A program made the position numbers and the translations under genes. Shown here piece by piece: positions 1-10,734 of a DNA stretch of 64,000 nt. Origin of the DNA: Chaetomium olivaceum (taxonomy: Eukaryota > Ascomycota > Sordariomycetes > Sordariales > Chaetomiaceae); NCBI GenBank assembly GCA_039881045.1, contig JAYWVB010000009.1:682001-746000 (forward strand), in the 5' to 3' direction. The notes beneath the pieces were generated by a model. The model did no database searches. It was not told where the DNA came from and saw only the letters and a list, made by a program, of their open reading frames with translations. Position 1 is the stretch's first letter. Every line of letters begins with the position of its first letter.

Positions 1-11
1 GTGAAGTGAAT

Positions 12-710
12 TTAAGCCATGAGGGCGAAGAGGCCGGCGGCAGCGGCGAAGAAAGCCGAAGCGCCGAAGGTGGCGGCACCGGCGGTCTCGATGGGGCCAC
101 CGGGGCGGGTGCCAGTGGGGACCGACGAGGGGGTGCTCTGGGGAGGGGGAGCAGCGGTCTCGCAGGGGACCTCGATGGTCTCGTAGATGATGGTGGGGAT
201 GACCGTGGTGATGGAGGTCTTGATGGTCTTGACGGAGGTGGTGGGGCAGGCAGGGGCCTCAGTGACCAGGGTGGAGCTGAGGACGGGAGGCTGGACGAAC
301 GAGCCGGAGGGCTCCGGGACCGAGGGGGTCTCGGTGGGCTCCTCGGGGCTCTCGGTGGCGGTCTCCTCGGGCTCCTCAGGGGTCTCGGTCTCGGTGGGCT
401 CGACCGGGCACACGGTGGTGGAGACGGCGACGGTCTCGGTGACCACGGTGGTGGAGTCGGCCGGGCAGTTGGAGACGGTGTCGGGGCAGTCGGTGATCGT
501 CTTGGTGGTGGTGCTGTAGACGGTCGAGGTGGTCATGGAGACAACCGAGGAGGTGACGACGGTGGCGGTAGCCGGGCAGTCAGGGACATCGGCGGCGCAC
601 GACGTGATGGTGTAGTACTCGGTCGAGTAAACAGTGCTCTGGGCCTCCTCCTCGTGGCCGTGGGCCAGGGCAGCGCCAGCAAGGGCAACGGTAGCAAGAG
701 CGAAACGCAT
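12..710 (-). CDS. GPI-anchored Ser/Thr/Pro-rich cell wall protein
   Basis: Intronless, 232 residues. An N-terminal signal peptide (MRFALATVALAGAALAHG) is followed by a Thr/Ser/Val-rich ectodomain and ends in a hydrophobic tail (about residues 208-232) after a small-residue stretch, as expected for GPI attachment. Two copies of a module containing TVYST, TIT and paired Cys (CAADVPDC; CPDTVSNC) lie at about residues 26-75. A Pro/Glu/Thr linker (about 100-135) and a third Cys-containing Thr/Ile-rich segment follow. Secretion to the wall and heavy O-mannosylation are inferred from composition. The ATG at 710 was chosen because the signal peptide starts there. The overlapping plus-strand open frame at 6-770 is a shadow of the repetitive GC-rich codons. 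No catalytic domain is visible; the role is probably structural or adhesive. Confidence 0.8.
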   Translation of the reverse strand: MRFALATVALAGAALAHGHEEEAQSTVYSTEYYTITSCAADVPDCPATATVVTSSVVSMTTSTVYSTTTKTITDCPDTVSNCPADSTTVVTETVAVSTTVCPVEPTETETPEEPEETATESPEEPTETPSVPEPSGSFVQPPVLSSTLVTEAPACPTTSVKTIKTSITTVIPTIIYETIEVPCETAAPPPQSTPSSVPTGTRPGGPIETAGAATFGASAFFAAAAGLFALMA

Positions 711-3700
711 ATTGGCGACTGTTTGGGGTTTTTCGTAAAAACGAAGAGGGTGTTTGTTTTAGGTTGGTGAAAGATTGACGAAGCGAGAAGCTTTGAGAGT
801 TGTTTGAAAGAGTGGACGACCGAAGTCAAAGAGCTGGGCTTAGATTGGCTTGAGTGAGCTGAGGAAAGAAGAGAAAAAAGGTAGTGTCGAGACTGGACAA
901 CAGGCCATCGTTAAATAGGTCGACGAGCATGTCCACCGCTCCGCACAGAAAGCGGGAAATTGCTCGTCAGCGCCGGCTGCCCGATTCGGAGGACGCTAAT
1001 CCAGGGGCTCGGTGGAGGGCAACATTGGAGAGCATTGGAGGGAACATTGCAGCGCTCCGCGAGTAGCGGGCGGGTCCCAAGTGACAGCCCAACGGCCGCA
1101 TTGCCGCTGTGTTTGCGGTCCGGCGTCCATATCCAGCCAGCGCCGAACCGGGGTACGAAGGTTGTCAATGGAGGGGGAGGGGAAGCGCTTCGGCCAACCA
1201 TCCATGAAATGAACCCATCCATGCAGCACCTTGAATTGGCTGCCCCCTTGTCCTTTCTTGTGATAGGGGTCCCACTTGTCTGGGGAGCAATTTCGTCTCC
1301 ATGTCATGTCGCATTTGCCACCAAACAAGCAGCGACAAGGGCCGAAAAGGAGATGCTTGGTTTGCCGATATCTGGAGCCACCCGAGAGCGCGTGGGCGCC
1401 CTCGGCGTCCCCCGCGTGTTGGCACAGCACTGTGTACTGTGGACACGCGAGGGGCAAGTGTGGGCAGAAGTGAAAGTGGGAGTCGACAATCATCCCATGT
1501 GGGAGGCGATCGGTCCTCCTCTGTGTTAATGAGTAACGTTTCAGGTTTCCAGGAGTTTAGACGAGGAACAGCACACCAATTCCAGGTTGCTTTCTTCCAA
1601 CCTCGAATGTCTGATCGTGCTCTCCGCCCTTTCAGGTGTCCACACACCACCATGACACCGCTTGTCTGTATGAAGTAGTACTACCAGATTCGGTCGCACA
1701 GAGTCAGCCCTGTCTCTGTCAGCCAAGGAAGCTGACACTGTGTGAAGACGAGGGGACGAGCCATTTTTTTGCGGAGGTGGTTGCTTCGCGCGGAGCGCTA
1801 ATGCAGGTACGTGTTGTAAACCTTCTTCCCATTCGACCACGGCAACCCTCCTCCTCGGCCAAAAGCCCTGCCTCGAGGTATGCAAGCGAGATAAGGTTTT
1901 CCATCACGAAAGGAGAGACATGAGCCTGGACCACGCGCCACCGTGTTGTCAGTGGTTGTTGATTCCCGAAAGTGCCTAATCTGATCGGATTTCTGGAACG
2001 GTCAATCGTGATCGATTCCTTGTCCTTCACGCTGACCCGGAAAGCAGCAGGAGCAGGCGGTGGAGGGGATCAGCAACAGTCCGGGGATAAATGCTGGAAG
2101 GAAGAAACTCCGGCACTGTCGGCAGACGAGGGGTGCACTGGAGGAGTGGCACCGAGTGGAAAAAGATCCATCAACAACCAACGATCATCGCTCCTTCCGT
2201 CTTCTCGTGTTTCCATGTTTCCGTTGTGCCTGCCAACCGCTTTGAATTAATTCTGGAAATTTGCACCGAGGAAGGCTGGCTGAGACTGGTCCAGTCAGAT
2301 GCAAATGCGCTGAGTTTGCCCCTGGCGCCTCCCAATCCCCATTCATCTGCTCAGCTTCCCCCTGACGGGCACCCACATGTGGATGGGTCGAAAAAAAAAG
2401 CCCCGCCGAACTCCAAGTGTAGAAGCTCGAGTTGGAGAAACGAAACAAAAGTTGTCCGGAAGTCTGGAGAATATTCTTTTTACTCTATTTATATTCCTTT
2501 TACTCTGTTTCTATTTTCCAGTAAATTTTTTTGGCTTCAGCTCTTCTTCGTTTGTTGTTCTTTTACTCTTATCTTACACTGACAGATTTTCCTTTGGTGT
2601 TCGGCTTTTTTTGGTCAGAGGGTGACGGGCAGGGCCTTCCCCACAAACGCCGAGATTCAACGTTGAATGCTCCACCATCTCGCGAAATCAGCCAAGACGA
2701 ATATGCGTAAAGTGGAATCGGCGCAAACGAGGCTGTGTTGTCTTGCGTGTATATGACCGATCGTCACGCCCACATCGCCAACTGCCTTGGAACGCGCTGA
2801 GAAGGATGCGAGTCCACCTTTTTGCGCCAACACCTCGACCAGCGCAACCGCTCGGATTTATTTGTGTTACAGTTGCCGCCATTGCTGCCACCTGTCGACA
2901 GTTGGGCAAGTATTCGGCCCAAAATTAAAATCCGTTTCAATCAACCAGCCAGCCGAGTTTGCCTCAAGCTTAGCCACACCGACCGACTTTGACGTCGATG
3001 TCAGCGCGGAAGAAATGTGGCGAGTTACGGGGACCGGTCCCGCTGGGGTCGGGCGAGGCCGGGCAACTGGAGCCCGAGTCATCCATCGGAACCCCGCCTC
3101 GGCCTCGGCGTCTGATCAACGGTCTTGGTCCGGGCTGATGATCTCAGTTTGAATCGTCATTATTTTATTTTATTTTATTTATTAGGCCTGCTGACAAACC
3201 CCTTTTTGGTCTGCGGGCGACGGCATGAACGGCAAGCGGGCAAGTGCAAGTGCCCTGTTTCCCCCCGAGAGTTGGCCCATTTGCATGGCCATGGTTTCGC
3301 GCATCGAGTGATGTCGCAGTTTTGAACTGGAGCTGGACGGGAGCTTGTGGGACAGGACGGCCTTGCGTCATCTGCGCCCGGCTGACCTCGGCCTTTTGAG
3401 CGAGACTCAAGTTGAGTTCGCGTGGAGATAAGGGCAAGGGCAATCGAAACAATTGAGGGGGTTGGGTGAGCACACGATGGAACTTGACGGCAAACATCGT
3501 TTCGGACGACCAGGCGACACTTTATCAAGGATTCGTTGAAGCAACCGGGGAAACAATGACGACAATCCGTGACTCGTCCGGCTCCGACGGAGCACGTGCT
3601 GCAACCGAAGCCAGCGTTAAAAAGGCGGCTAGCAGACGACAACACGGTCTAGGCAAAACGAACAGATTGCGAGGCATTTCGGCAGGCTGACAATTCGCCA

Positions 3701-5371
3701 AACCTGGTTTTTCGGTCGAGCCACTCATCGGTTAGGGCTTTACCGGAAAGCGGGATTATTATGGGACGTTTTGCAACACAGCCATGGCCTCGCGAGACGG
3801 TCGGCCGCTCGGGGCTGTGGCCGCCGGGGTTTGACGGCGACAGTCGGGTTTTTGCCAAGTCTGACGGAGCGGGAGTTGGCCTCTGACAGGACGACAAACC
3901 CAACTTGGCCCTTCACGATATGCAAACCGATCAATCCGCGCAGTTTGAAGAGGCTCTTAGCGTTTCAAGGATGCATCGCCTCATCTAGGACTCGAGCGGG
4001 TCTATCGGCATGCATGCGATGGAGAGATGGGAAAATGGGGAAAACGTCAAGACGCGGGATGGCGGCAGGGCGTAAGGCGTAGGGCGTCCGGCTCTCCTGG
4101 CAGGCCGCTTGCTTCAGTTGTCACGCCGTGACCCGGCATCCTCATTGCACCGATTCCGTTAATATTATTGGACGGCCAGGCGAGGACGGAGGTGACGTGG
4201 TCCGTGCATAACCGCCTGAGGAATGAGGACTGAGGACGAGACCGTTGGAAGCGGTCCTGGCCAGTGGTCCTGGCCTGTACATCAGGCGGGGGGGAAGTCC
4301 TGCAAGGCGGCCGCTGAGCCTCTGCGCAGAGAATGCGCAGCCGTCTGATATGCGAACCAACCGACTATGTACCTTCCCCACGCCTTTTCCTCACGCCCAT
4401 CCGATGTCGAAGCAAGTCATCTAAAATGGCAGCGGCCGCCTGTTCCATCCTTCCTCCCAATGGCAGGAAGTTCCGACATTTGCATCTGGCTCTTCCGAGT
4501 CTCGCACATCTGCGCAGTTTCCCCATCGCGGCATCGCGGCACAACATCATCACACTGGCACAGCACATTGGCAGAAAACACAAAACACAGCTCACAGCTC
4601 ACACACAGCACGACACAACGCAACACACAGCATCTATGCACAATACCCAACCCGGAAAATAACACACAGCTTCTGTCTAGCCCTCCAAATCTGACATCCT
4701 ACTGTTGGGCCCCTGCACTTATTCCTCTTTCGTACATTCGTACATTTATACCTGTCGTTCTCTTTAACCCCAGTGCCCCACAAGGCTGAGGCCAACTCGA
4801 GAACCCCTCCTGCCGAGTGTATAAGAGGTCTCCGCCGCTGCCTAGTCTCGATATCTTGGGGTCTGCAACGACTCGACCGACCCTTGCGACTCACACACAC
4901 ATACCCTACCTACGCAAGCACGCTGGCTTTCCCTCTTTCCTTGCCAAAAACGTCAAATCTTTCCGCCATGTCTTCCGGGCTATAATTTTGAGGCCTGCTT
5001 CTCCAGGTTCCCCTCACGGCACTGGCTGCCTGGAACCAACAACCTGCTTCCAAGTGACCGCGGACCACACATCCCACCATCCCACCTTGCTCCTTCCTTA
5101 CACGCCTCTTCTTACCTCGCCGCACCACCGGTCTCCTCATCCCCACACCTTTATCGGATTCGTCCCCCCGCACCTTAAAGGCCGCCGCTTCCTTGCCGCT
5201 TCGTCTCGCCGCCCCCGCGACCTACCGACGGGAGTCTCTTCCTGGTGAAAACTGGTACATCCTCAGGCCTTCTTAAAACTCTCCTCAGCAACCCACCTAC
5301 ATCTCCAGCGCATCGACAGCTCTTATCTCCCTCACTCACGTACCCGCCGTGGAACCTCCCATAGCGACCTG
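711..5371. other. Gene-free stretch, 4.7 kb
   Basis: No open frame here has the codon bias, splice sites or recognisable protein sequence seen in the neighbouring genes. The last 600-700 bases (about 4700-5371) are pyrimidine-rich and probably hold the promoter and 5' leader of the C2H2 gene. The first 150-200 bases would hold the promoter of the leftward wall-protein gene. Otherwise it holds only low-complexity tracts, including a TTTTA repeat near 3160. Confidence 0.6.
3159..3185. repeat. TTTTA pentanucleotide microsatellite
   Basis: About five tandem copies of TTTTA/TATTT in gene-free DNA. No gene uses it. It is a simple AT-rich slippage tract inside otherwise GC-rich sequence. Confidence 0.85.
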
Positions 5372-7978
5372 ATGGCATCCCAGGCCAACCCCAGCGCTGG
5401 TATCGAGGCCGCGCATATCTGCCCCCAGTGCTCCAAGAGCTTCGTCCGGCTCTGCGACCTGAACAAGCACTCAAAATCACATACCCGCCCGTATAAATGC
5501 AAGGACCCGACGTGCAAGTACCACACCTTCGGTTGGCCCACGGCAAAGGAGCTAGAGCGACACTATAACGACAAACATTCCGAGAATCCACGCACCTTTG
5601 CCTGCGTGTTTGAGGGGTGCACCTACTGGTCAAAACGGGAATCAAATTGCAAGCAACACATGGAGAAGGCCCATAACTGGACATATGTTAGGAGCAAATC
5701 AAAAGGCAGCCGCTTGGTGGCCCAGCGCAAGGCCGACGATAACGGGTACACGCCAAGTAACCACGGCTTGCTGGTTGATGCTGATCTCAGCAGCACGGCT
5801 GCCTCTGCCTCCCCGCGGTCCCTGATTGCGCCACCGGTTGACCAGGACTTCGTCCTTTTTGATGATCAAGATGCAATCGGCGACCATGACGATAGGCTTT
5901 ACACCCCCAATACAGCGACACCCACCACGTCGAGTCCTATCTTCCCTGGACATCACCAACGACTAGGTTACGAGACAACGAACTGGTTCTTGAGAGGTTC
6001 AGCCAGACCTACAACAGCATGCAAGCAAACGCGAGCACGGCTGTCGGCACCTACGGGATTGGATCGGGCCCTGCACTCCCCAACTTTTCGCCTCACGGTC
6101 TCCAGCACTACCCAAAATTCGGACACCAAGTACCGTTCACAACGAATGTGACGATTAAGGTCGAATCCCCCGTCTTGACTCTCGACACGGCGATCCCGAG
6201 CAAAAGGAAGTACGAGCCGGTTGAAGCCCCCCTGGCCCACTTGGAGCAAGCTCCAGCGTCGACATCTGGCATGCGGCCGAATGCCAGCCGGAAAGCCGGA
6301 GCAGGTCAGGGAGCGCCAACCCCATCCAGAGCCCGTCCCGCGTCTAAATGCGGAAACAGCAGCGGTGAAGACGTTGGCCGTCCGAAGAAGAAGACAAAAT
6401 CCAATCCTACCGAAGACTTCGACGATATAAGCATGCCCGATATCTTCCGTCATGCTCACCCCAGTTTATAGTGAGTCACCGAGGTTGGCGGCTCTCTGGA
6501 TGGCGGGGAAAGAACCAGCGAATCCAGATTGCTGACATGGACGGCCCAACAGCGACGTAAACCGGTCGGACAAATACTCCCCATGCCACACTGTGCATCG
6601 AGAGATCTCGACACTAGTGTGAGTCATCCCATTGCGAGCGCGCTCTCATCAATGCTGATCTTGGCGCCCAGCCGGCACCTAAGTAGGCCAGCCCATCGCC
6701 TCACTGTGACAGAGCGAGCCATCAATTCCTTCGACGTTGAAGATCCCGACTTCAGGCATCCAAGGGTTGGCGTCTGCCGATCCTGCTGGAGGACTTTCGA
6801 TAACCGCCCAGCCTTCGACGACCACTTGTCCCGTTACTGCCAGAGGGTCTCCAAAGGGAAAAAAGAGAAGTGGCGTGTTCTGTTTGAGAGCTTCACCCCG
6901 CTGCAGGATTCAACGGACACTTCTCTCTCGAGCGCCGAGTCAACCCAGCAGGCCGAATCAGAGCGGGAAAGAGTTTCTGAATACCCCGATGAGTCCCTCA
7001 TGTTCGACGTCGACGATGATCTTGACGCGGCGAGAACCCCTTCAACCTCAGTTCCGTCACCCGTCACTCTTCAGCTCGCAGATTCTGCTCCCACCGGCCC
7101 GGGCGCTGAGCGATTCGTTCCCGCCGACGAACACTGCAGGTTGCAAAGGGAGCACGAAGCCTTGCGCGAAAGGCACCAGCAGCTCGAGCGGATGGCGCAA
7201 GCCCTCCTCATCCAGCGCCTGATGCAACAAAATCTGAAACCTGCCGCAACGCCCAACCCCGATGTCAAGCCGCCATCCTCAGGCTCGTCCAAGAACTACT
7301 CCTCCGCCGCCTCACCGCCGGTTTCTGAGCGAGACAACCTTGTGCAGCATATGGACTCACAATCCACCGATGTCGACGTGCATGCTTTTATGGAGGAAGT
7401 AGAGGGCACCCGCCAGTCACTTTCGCGCATGAGCTCCGGCCTCACCACAGCTTCGCGCTCGACCATCCACCGTGTTCCGCCGAGCCCGCCTTCCCGGCAT
7501 GCCGAGCTACCAGGCGCCAAACAAGGCGACCAGCCAAGTCACCAAGCCAAGGACACCCTTCCCCACCGGGCCGCCCGTTCCATCGATCCCGGACTCGGGG
7601 TATGGCACCGAACAAAGACGTGGCAGCCTAGGCGATCTCCTCGCCGGCGTGGGCGCGGGTGCAGAGGCAGGGCAACTGGCAGCCACCATGCGGCCACTAA
7701 CCCCCCCGTCTTCCGCCGAGGCAGTCCAGGAGCCCAAACGGACTTGTGGCGGCGACGGCGTTCCGTGGGGCAAAAGTCCCTCGCAACAAACACCGCGGGC
7801 CGGCAGCAACAACCTGCCGTCGTCTTCTTCCTCCCTTCCTCATAATAACCCGTCGGAGTTCTTGGATATGACCGACTACCGCGATGAACCCTTCAATCTC
7901 TTTTACCAAGACAATGATTTCCAGGCGCTCCCTTCATCGCCTAGTTTCCTCTTTGATCTTCCCTCGCAGGTCGAGTAA
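5372..7978 (+). CDS. C2H2 zinc-finger transcription factor (two finger modules)
   Basis: Probable nuclear DNA-binding protein of about 823 residues. The N-terminus has three C2H2 fingers: CPQC...H/H at residues 17-37, then C-x4-C fingers near 43-69 and 77-101. Two introns restore a second module: 6471-6552 (GTGAGT, CTGAC branch, CAACAG) and 6619-6671 (GTGAGT...CCCAG), both phase-consistent. The join gives REISTLVRHLSR followed by a C2HC finger (CRSCWRTF...HLSRYC) and basic KGKKEKWR, a pattern of fungal C2H2 proteins in which a degenerate finger pair follows the canonical ones. A Glu/Arg-rich helix with QRLMQQN lies near 7130-7240. Two single-base frame breaks remain: between about 5940 and 5985 one base seems missing, and near 7490-7500 one seems extra. 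Neither gap fits an intron, and they cancel. Target genes are unknown. Confidence 0.72.
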
Positions 7979-8650
7979 GCAGAGCACGGCGCAATTGGAT
8001 AGACAGGTTCAGCGTTTGGATATGCGTTTCTTTCATTGTGATTTAGGTTACGACTACGGGCACGAGCGTTTCTTTATACCACTCGGACTGGGACGATGGA
8101 AATAATGAATGGATGGGTAGGATGTGTATGAGCAATGTGGATGATATCTGTTGCAGGCACGCACACTGGCTGTGCAGGCCGGCCACGACGTAACACACAA
8201 AAACACGCAAATCAACTCTCGGTGCCCATGCGCCTCAGGTGGGTCAACGCCCACCATGGCAAGACGTTAGAGGACATCCTTGTATAGATACAATTTACGT
8301 TCATCCCTCTCTTGCCCACGACCGTCCATGGCAAATCGCCGACTCGTCAATCCCATGCAGTTTGGTGGAGACTAACAACCTCTATCATTCATCCGCCCCC
8401 CCTCATAGAGTCGTGTCTGCAAAAATGGTTCCCCTAGAATGCCTATGAGTGAGTTTAGGAAAGGAGAGAAACCTCGTTTATGGACCGACAGCAATTACAC
8501 CCGATCATTATGCCCTACACACAAAAACAAGAGAAGAGGAAAACATCCGAATCATGATGTCCAGGGTCTTCCAGAACTCAGCTCTCAACCTCACCCCCTT
8601 ACCCCCCTCCCTTCCTCCCAACCAACCCACCACCGCCACCTCTACCCAAA
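7979..8650. other. Convergent intergenic, 0.67 kb
   Basis: Lies between the 3' ends of the C2H2 gene and the chitin deacetylase gene. It should contain both 3' UTRs and poly(A) sites. No coding or structural signal seen. Confidence 0.6.
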
Positions 8651-10734
8651 TCAGACACAAGAACCGTAATCCTTCTGACAGCCCAAGATAGCCAAGCACG
8701 AAATGGTGTTGGAGCTGCACTTGTTCGACGGGCTGCAGCAGTTGCCAAGCCCGCTGCCCGTGCAGGTCTGCTTGACCTCGGGGCCACAGCGCCCGTCGGT
8801 GCTGATGGGGAGGCCGGTTTGACTGGGTTTAGGGGTGGATGTTGCTGAGGGGTTCATGTTAGTTATATGATGGGCATGATGAAGGGGGGGTTCATGGGTT
8901 GGGCTTAGAACTTGCTTGTTGGTGTGGTTTTGGTGGAGAAGGAGGTCGGTTTGGCGGACGAAGTTGGTGGTTTAGCGGAGGATGTTGGTGGTTTGGCGGA
9001 AGACGTTGGTGGTTTAGCGGAAGACGTTGGTGGCTTCACGGTGGAGGTCGGTTTCACCGTAGACGTGGGAGGTTTAGTAGTAGACGTGGGAGGTTTCGCG
9101 GTAGACGTTGGAGGTTTGACAGTAGATGTCGGAGGCTTCACGGAGGAGGTCGGCACCGTCCCGTCACCGCCACAGGTTCCCCAGTCGGGCTGGCATCCTC
9201 TATCAACTGAGCAGAAGTCGTCGCCAACGCCACAGTAGCCAAACACGGAGCAGCAGGACCCAAACTCAGTGCCAGCGCACGTTACACCGTTGCCACACGA
9301 ACCGTCAGTGCTCGCGCCGGTGCGTGTCGGTGCTACGGAAATGGTCGTTCTCGTCGGGCCGGTGGGCCGGGTGCTCGTGGAGGTGGGAGCGACCGAGCCG
9401 CTGGGGACGACACCGCCGGTTGGTCCGGTGCGGTACCAGTTGGCGACAGGATCGCCTAGGCACTCGCCCACAGTCACGGCCCGGAAACCGGCAGCAAAGA
9501 GGGAGGTGAGGATGTAGTCGGTCAGGTTGTACACAACCTCGTAGTGGATGTCGTGTTCAATCTGTAGGTAGCTGTCTGAAGCTGGGTCGGCCCCGTCAAT
9601 GGCGTCGTCCCAGATGTTTTTGCTGGTCTGGATCTCCTCGGCGGTATCGTGAAGGTAACCCTCCGTGTCCAAATCGAAATAAATGACGTGGTAGCCGAGA
9701 GTTGCCAGGATACTTTGGCAGTTGCTCTCGCAGATGGAATAAGGAGGCCGCATGTATGTCGGAAAGAAACCGAGGATAGAATTGAGCGCAATCTCATTCC
9801 AAACCATGTGATCCGTGAATTGTTGGTTAGTTAGCTGGCTGGCGTTTTGATGAGCCCAGGTGTGACTAGCAATTTGATGCCCTTCAGCATGCATTCTCTA
9901 GTATCATGTCAGCTTTTGCAAGCTCTTGACCGTAACAAGCGTTCATACTTTGATGATGGCAGGATAAATGGTGGCGGGGTCATTGATCTTCCCCTTTCCG
10001 AGGTTGGTCCCGGTGATGAAGAAAGTGGCTTTCGCCCCGTAACTCTAGTAACAGATTAGCATCACGCTTGCTTAGGTATGGAAGGGCGTAGTCTCAAACC
10101 TTCAACTTATCGAGCAGGTCGTTAGTGTAGAGGTACGGCCCATCGTCAAAAGTCAGAGCAATATCACCGGGATTCTCGCAGTCATAAATGCCCGCTCCTC
10201 CATACTGAACACTCCCAAGCTTGGGCCGGGCAACCGCCGACGTGTCCGCACCACCAGGCTTTTGGTTCTGTGGACTTTGTTAGTCCTGGTCTCGGCAGCG
10301 GGTTTTGGTGGTACTTACGGCGTCACAACCGGTGGCATAGTTGATTTGGCAGTCAGGAGCAGAACAGAAATCTATACCCGTTCCACACCATCTATGGCGT
10401 TGGTTAGCCCACACCCTCGAAAAAGCAAAGGAGACGGATAAGCGAACCCTTCAAAGGAGCAACACTCCCCAGTTGGGCAGGCCCCAATGCCTGGCCCGCA
10501 TCGCCCCTCGTCATCGTCATCGTCCTGCCGCCCTTTCAGTCTCCGTCGTTGGTTGGTAGGTAGTTGTTGACTCCTGGCAACAGTGCGTTGTTCACCGGAT
10601 GCAGCCCTCCTCCGAGCCTCCAGCCCGGATATGAACTTCCGCACTCCCAATAGCTTTGGGACGTGCTGGCCATGGTCGTTATGTGCCCATGCCAAGCCAA
10701 GCGAGGCGGCCAGAATGGCAGACGACAGCTTCAT
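8651..10734 (-). CDS. Secreted chitin deacetylase with three CBM18 modules
   Basis: Polysaccharide deacetylase (CE4/NodB family), which removes acetyl groups from chitin to give chitosan in the wall. Exons on the minus strand: 10734-10448, 10391-10319, 10267-10100, 10044-9949, 9897-8916, 8844-8651; 599 residues with no frame problem. Order: signal peptide (MKLSSAILAASLGLAWA); CBM18-1 at 78-119 split by intron 1; CE4 domain with TFDDGP (about 159-164), ATFFITGTN, SHTWAH (219-224), RPPY (258-261) and HDIH; CBM18-2; a linker of about ten KPPTS repeats; and a Cys-rich C-terminal CBM18-3 in the last exon. The metal triad (Asp of TFDDGP, both His of SHTWAH) is present, so it should be active. The last intron is GC-AG; the others are GT-AG of 51-57 nt. 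The first donor (GTTCGC) is weak but required by the CBM18 frame. Confidence 0.93.
8845..8915 (-). other. GC-AG intron controlling the last CBM18
   Basis: Minus-strand donor GCAAGT at 8915, branch CTAAC, acceptor CCTCAG ending at 8845 (71 nt). Only the GC donor joins the linker to the last exon in phase (A|CA giving Thr). The nearby GTTCTA would shift the frame. If the intron is retained, translation stops within three codons and the third CBM18 is lost. Confidence 0.8.
8940..9150 (-). repeat. 21-bp coding minisatellite (KPPTS linker)
   Basis: About ten imperfect 21-bp units, some shortened to 18 bp, encode xKPPTS(S/T) repeats in the chitin deacetylase linker. They separate CBM18-2 from CBM18-3, and copy number could vary between strains. 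Confidence 0.85.

Noticed and set aside
6..770. Plus-strand 254-aa open frame over the wall-protein gene
   Set aside because: Gly/Arg/Asp-rich shadow of the Ser/Thr/Pro codons on the other strand; the minus frame has a signal peptide and GPI tail.
5940..5985. Short intron to explain the first C2H2 frame shift
   Set aside because: The only phase-correct GT-AG pair (5929-5966) is 38 nt with a poor donor, shorter than every other intron here.
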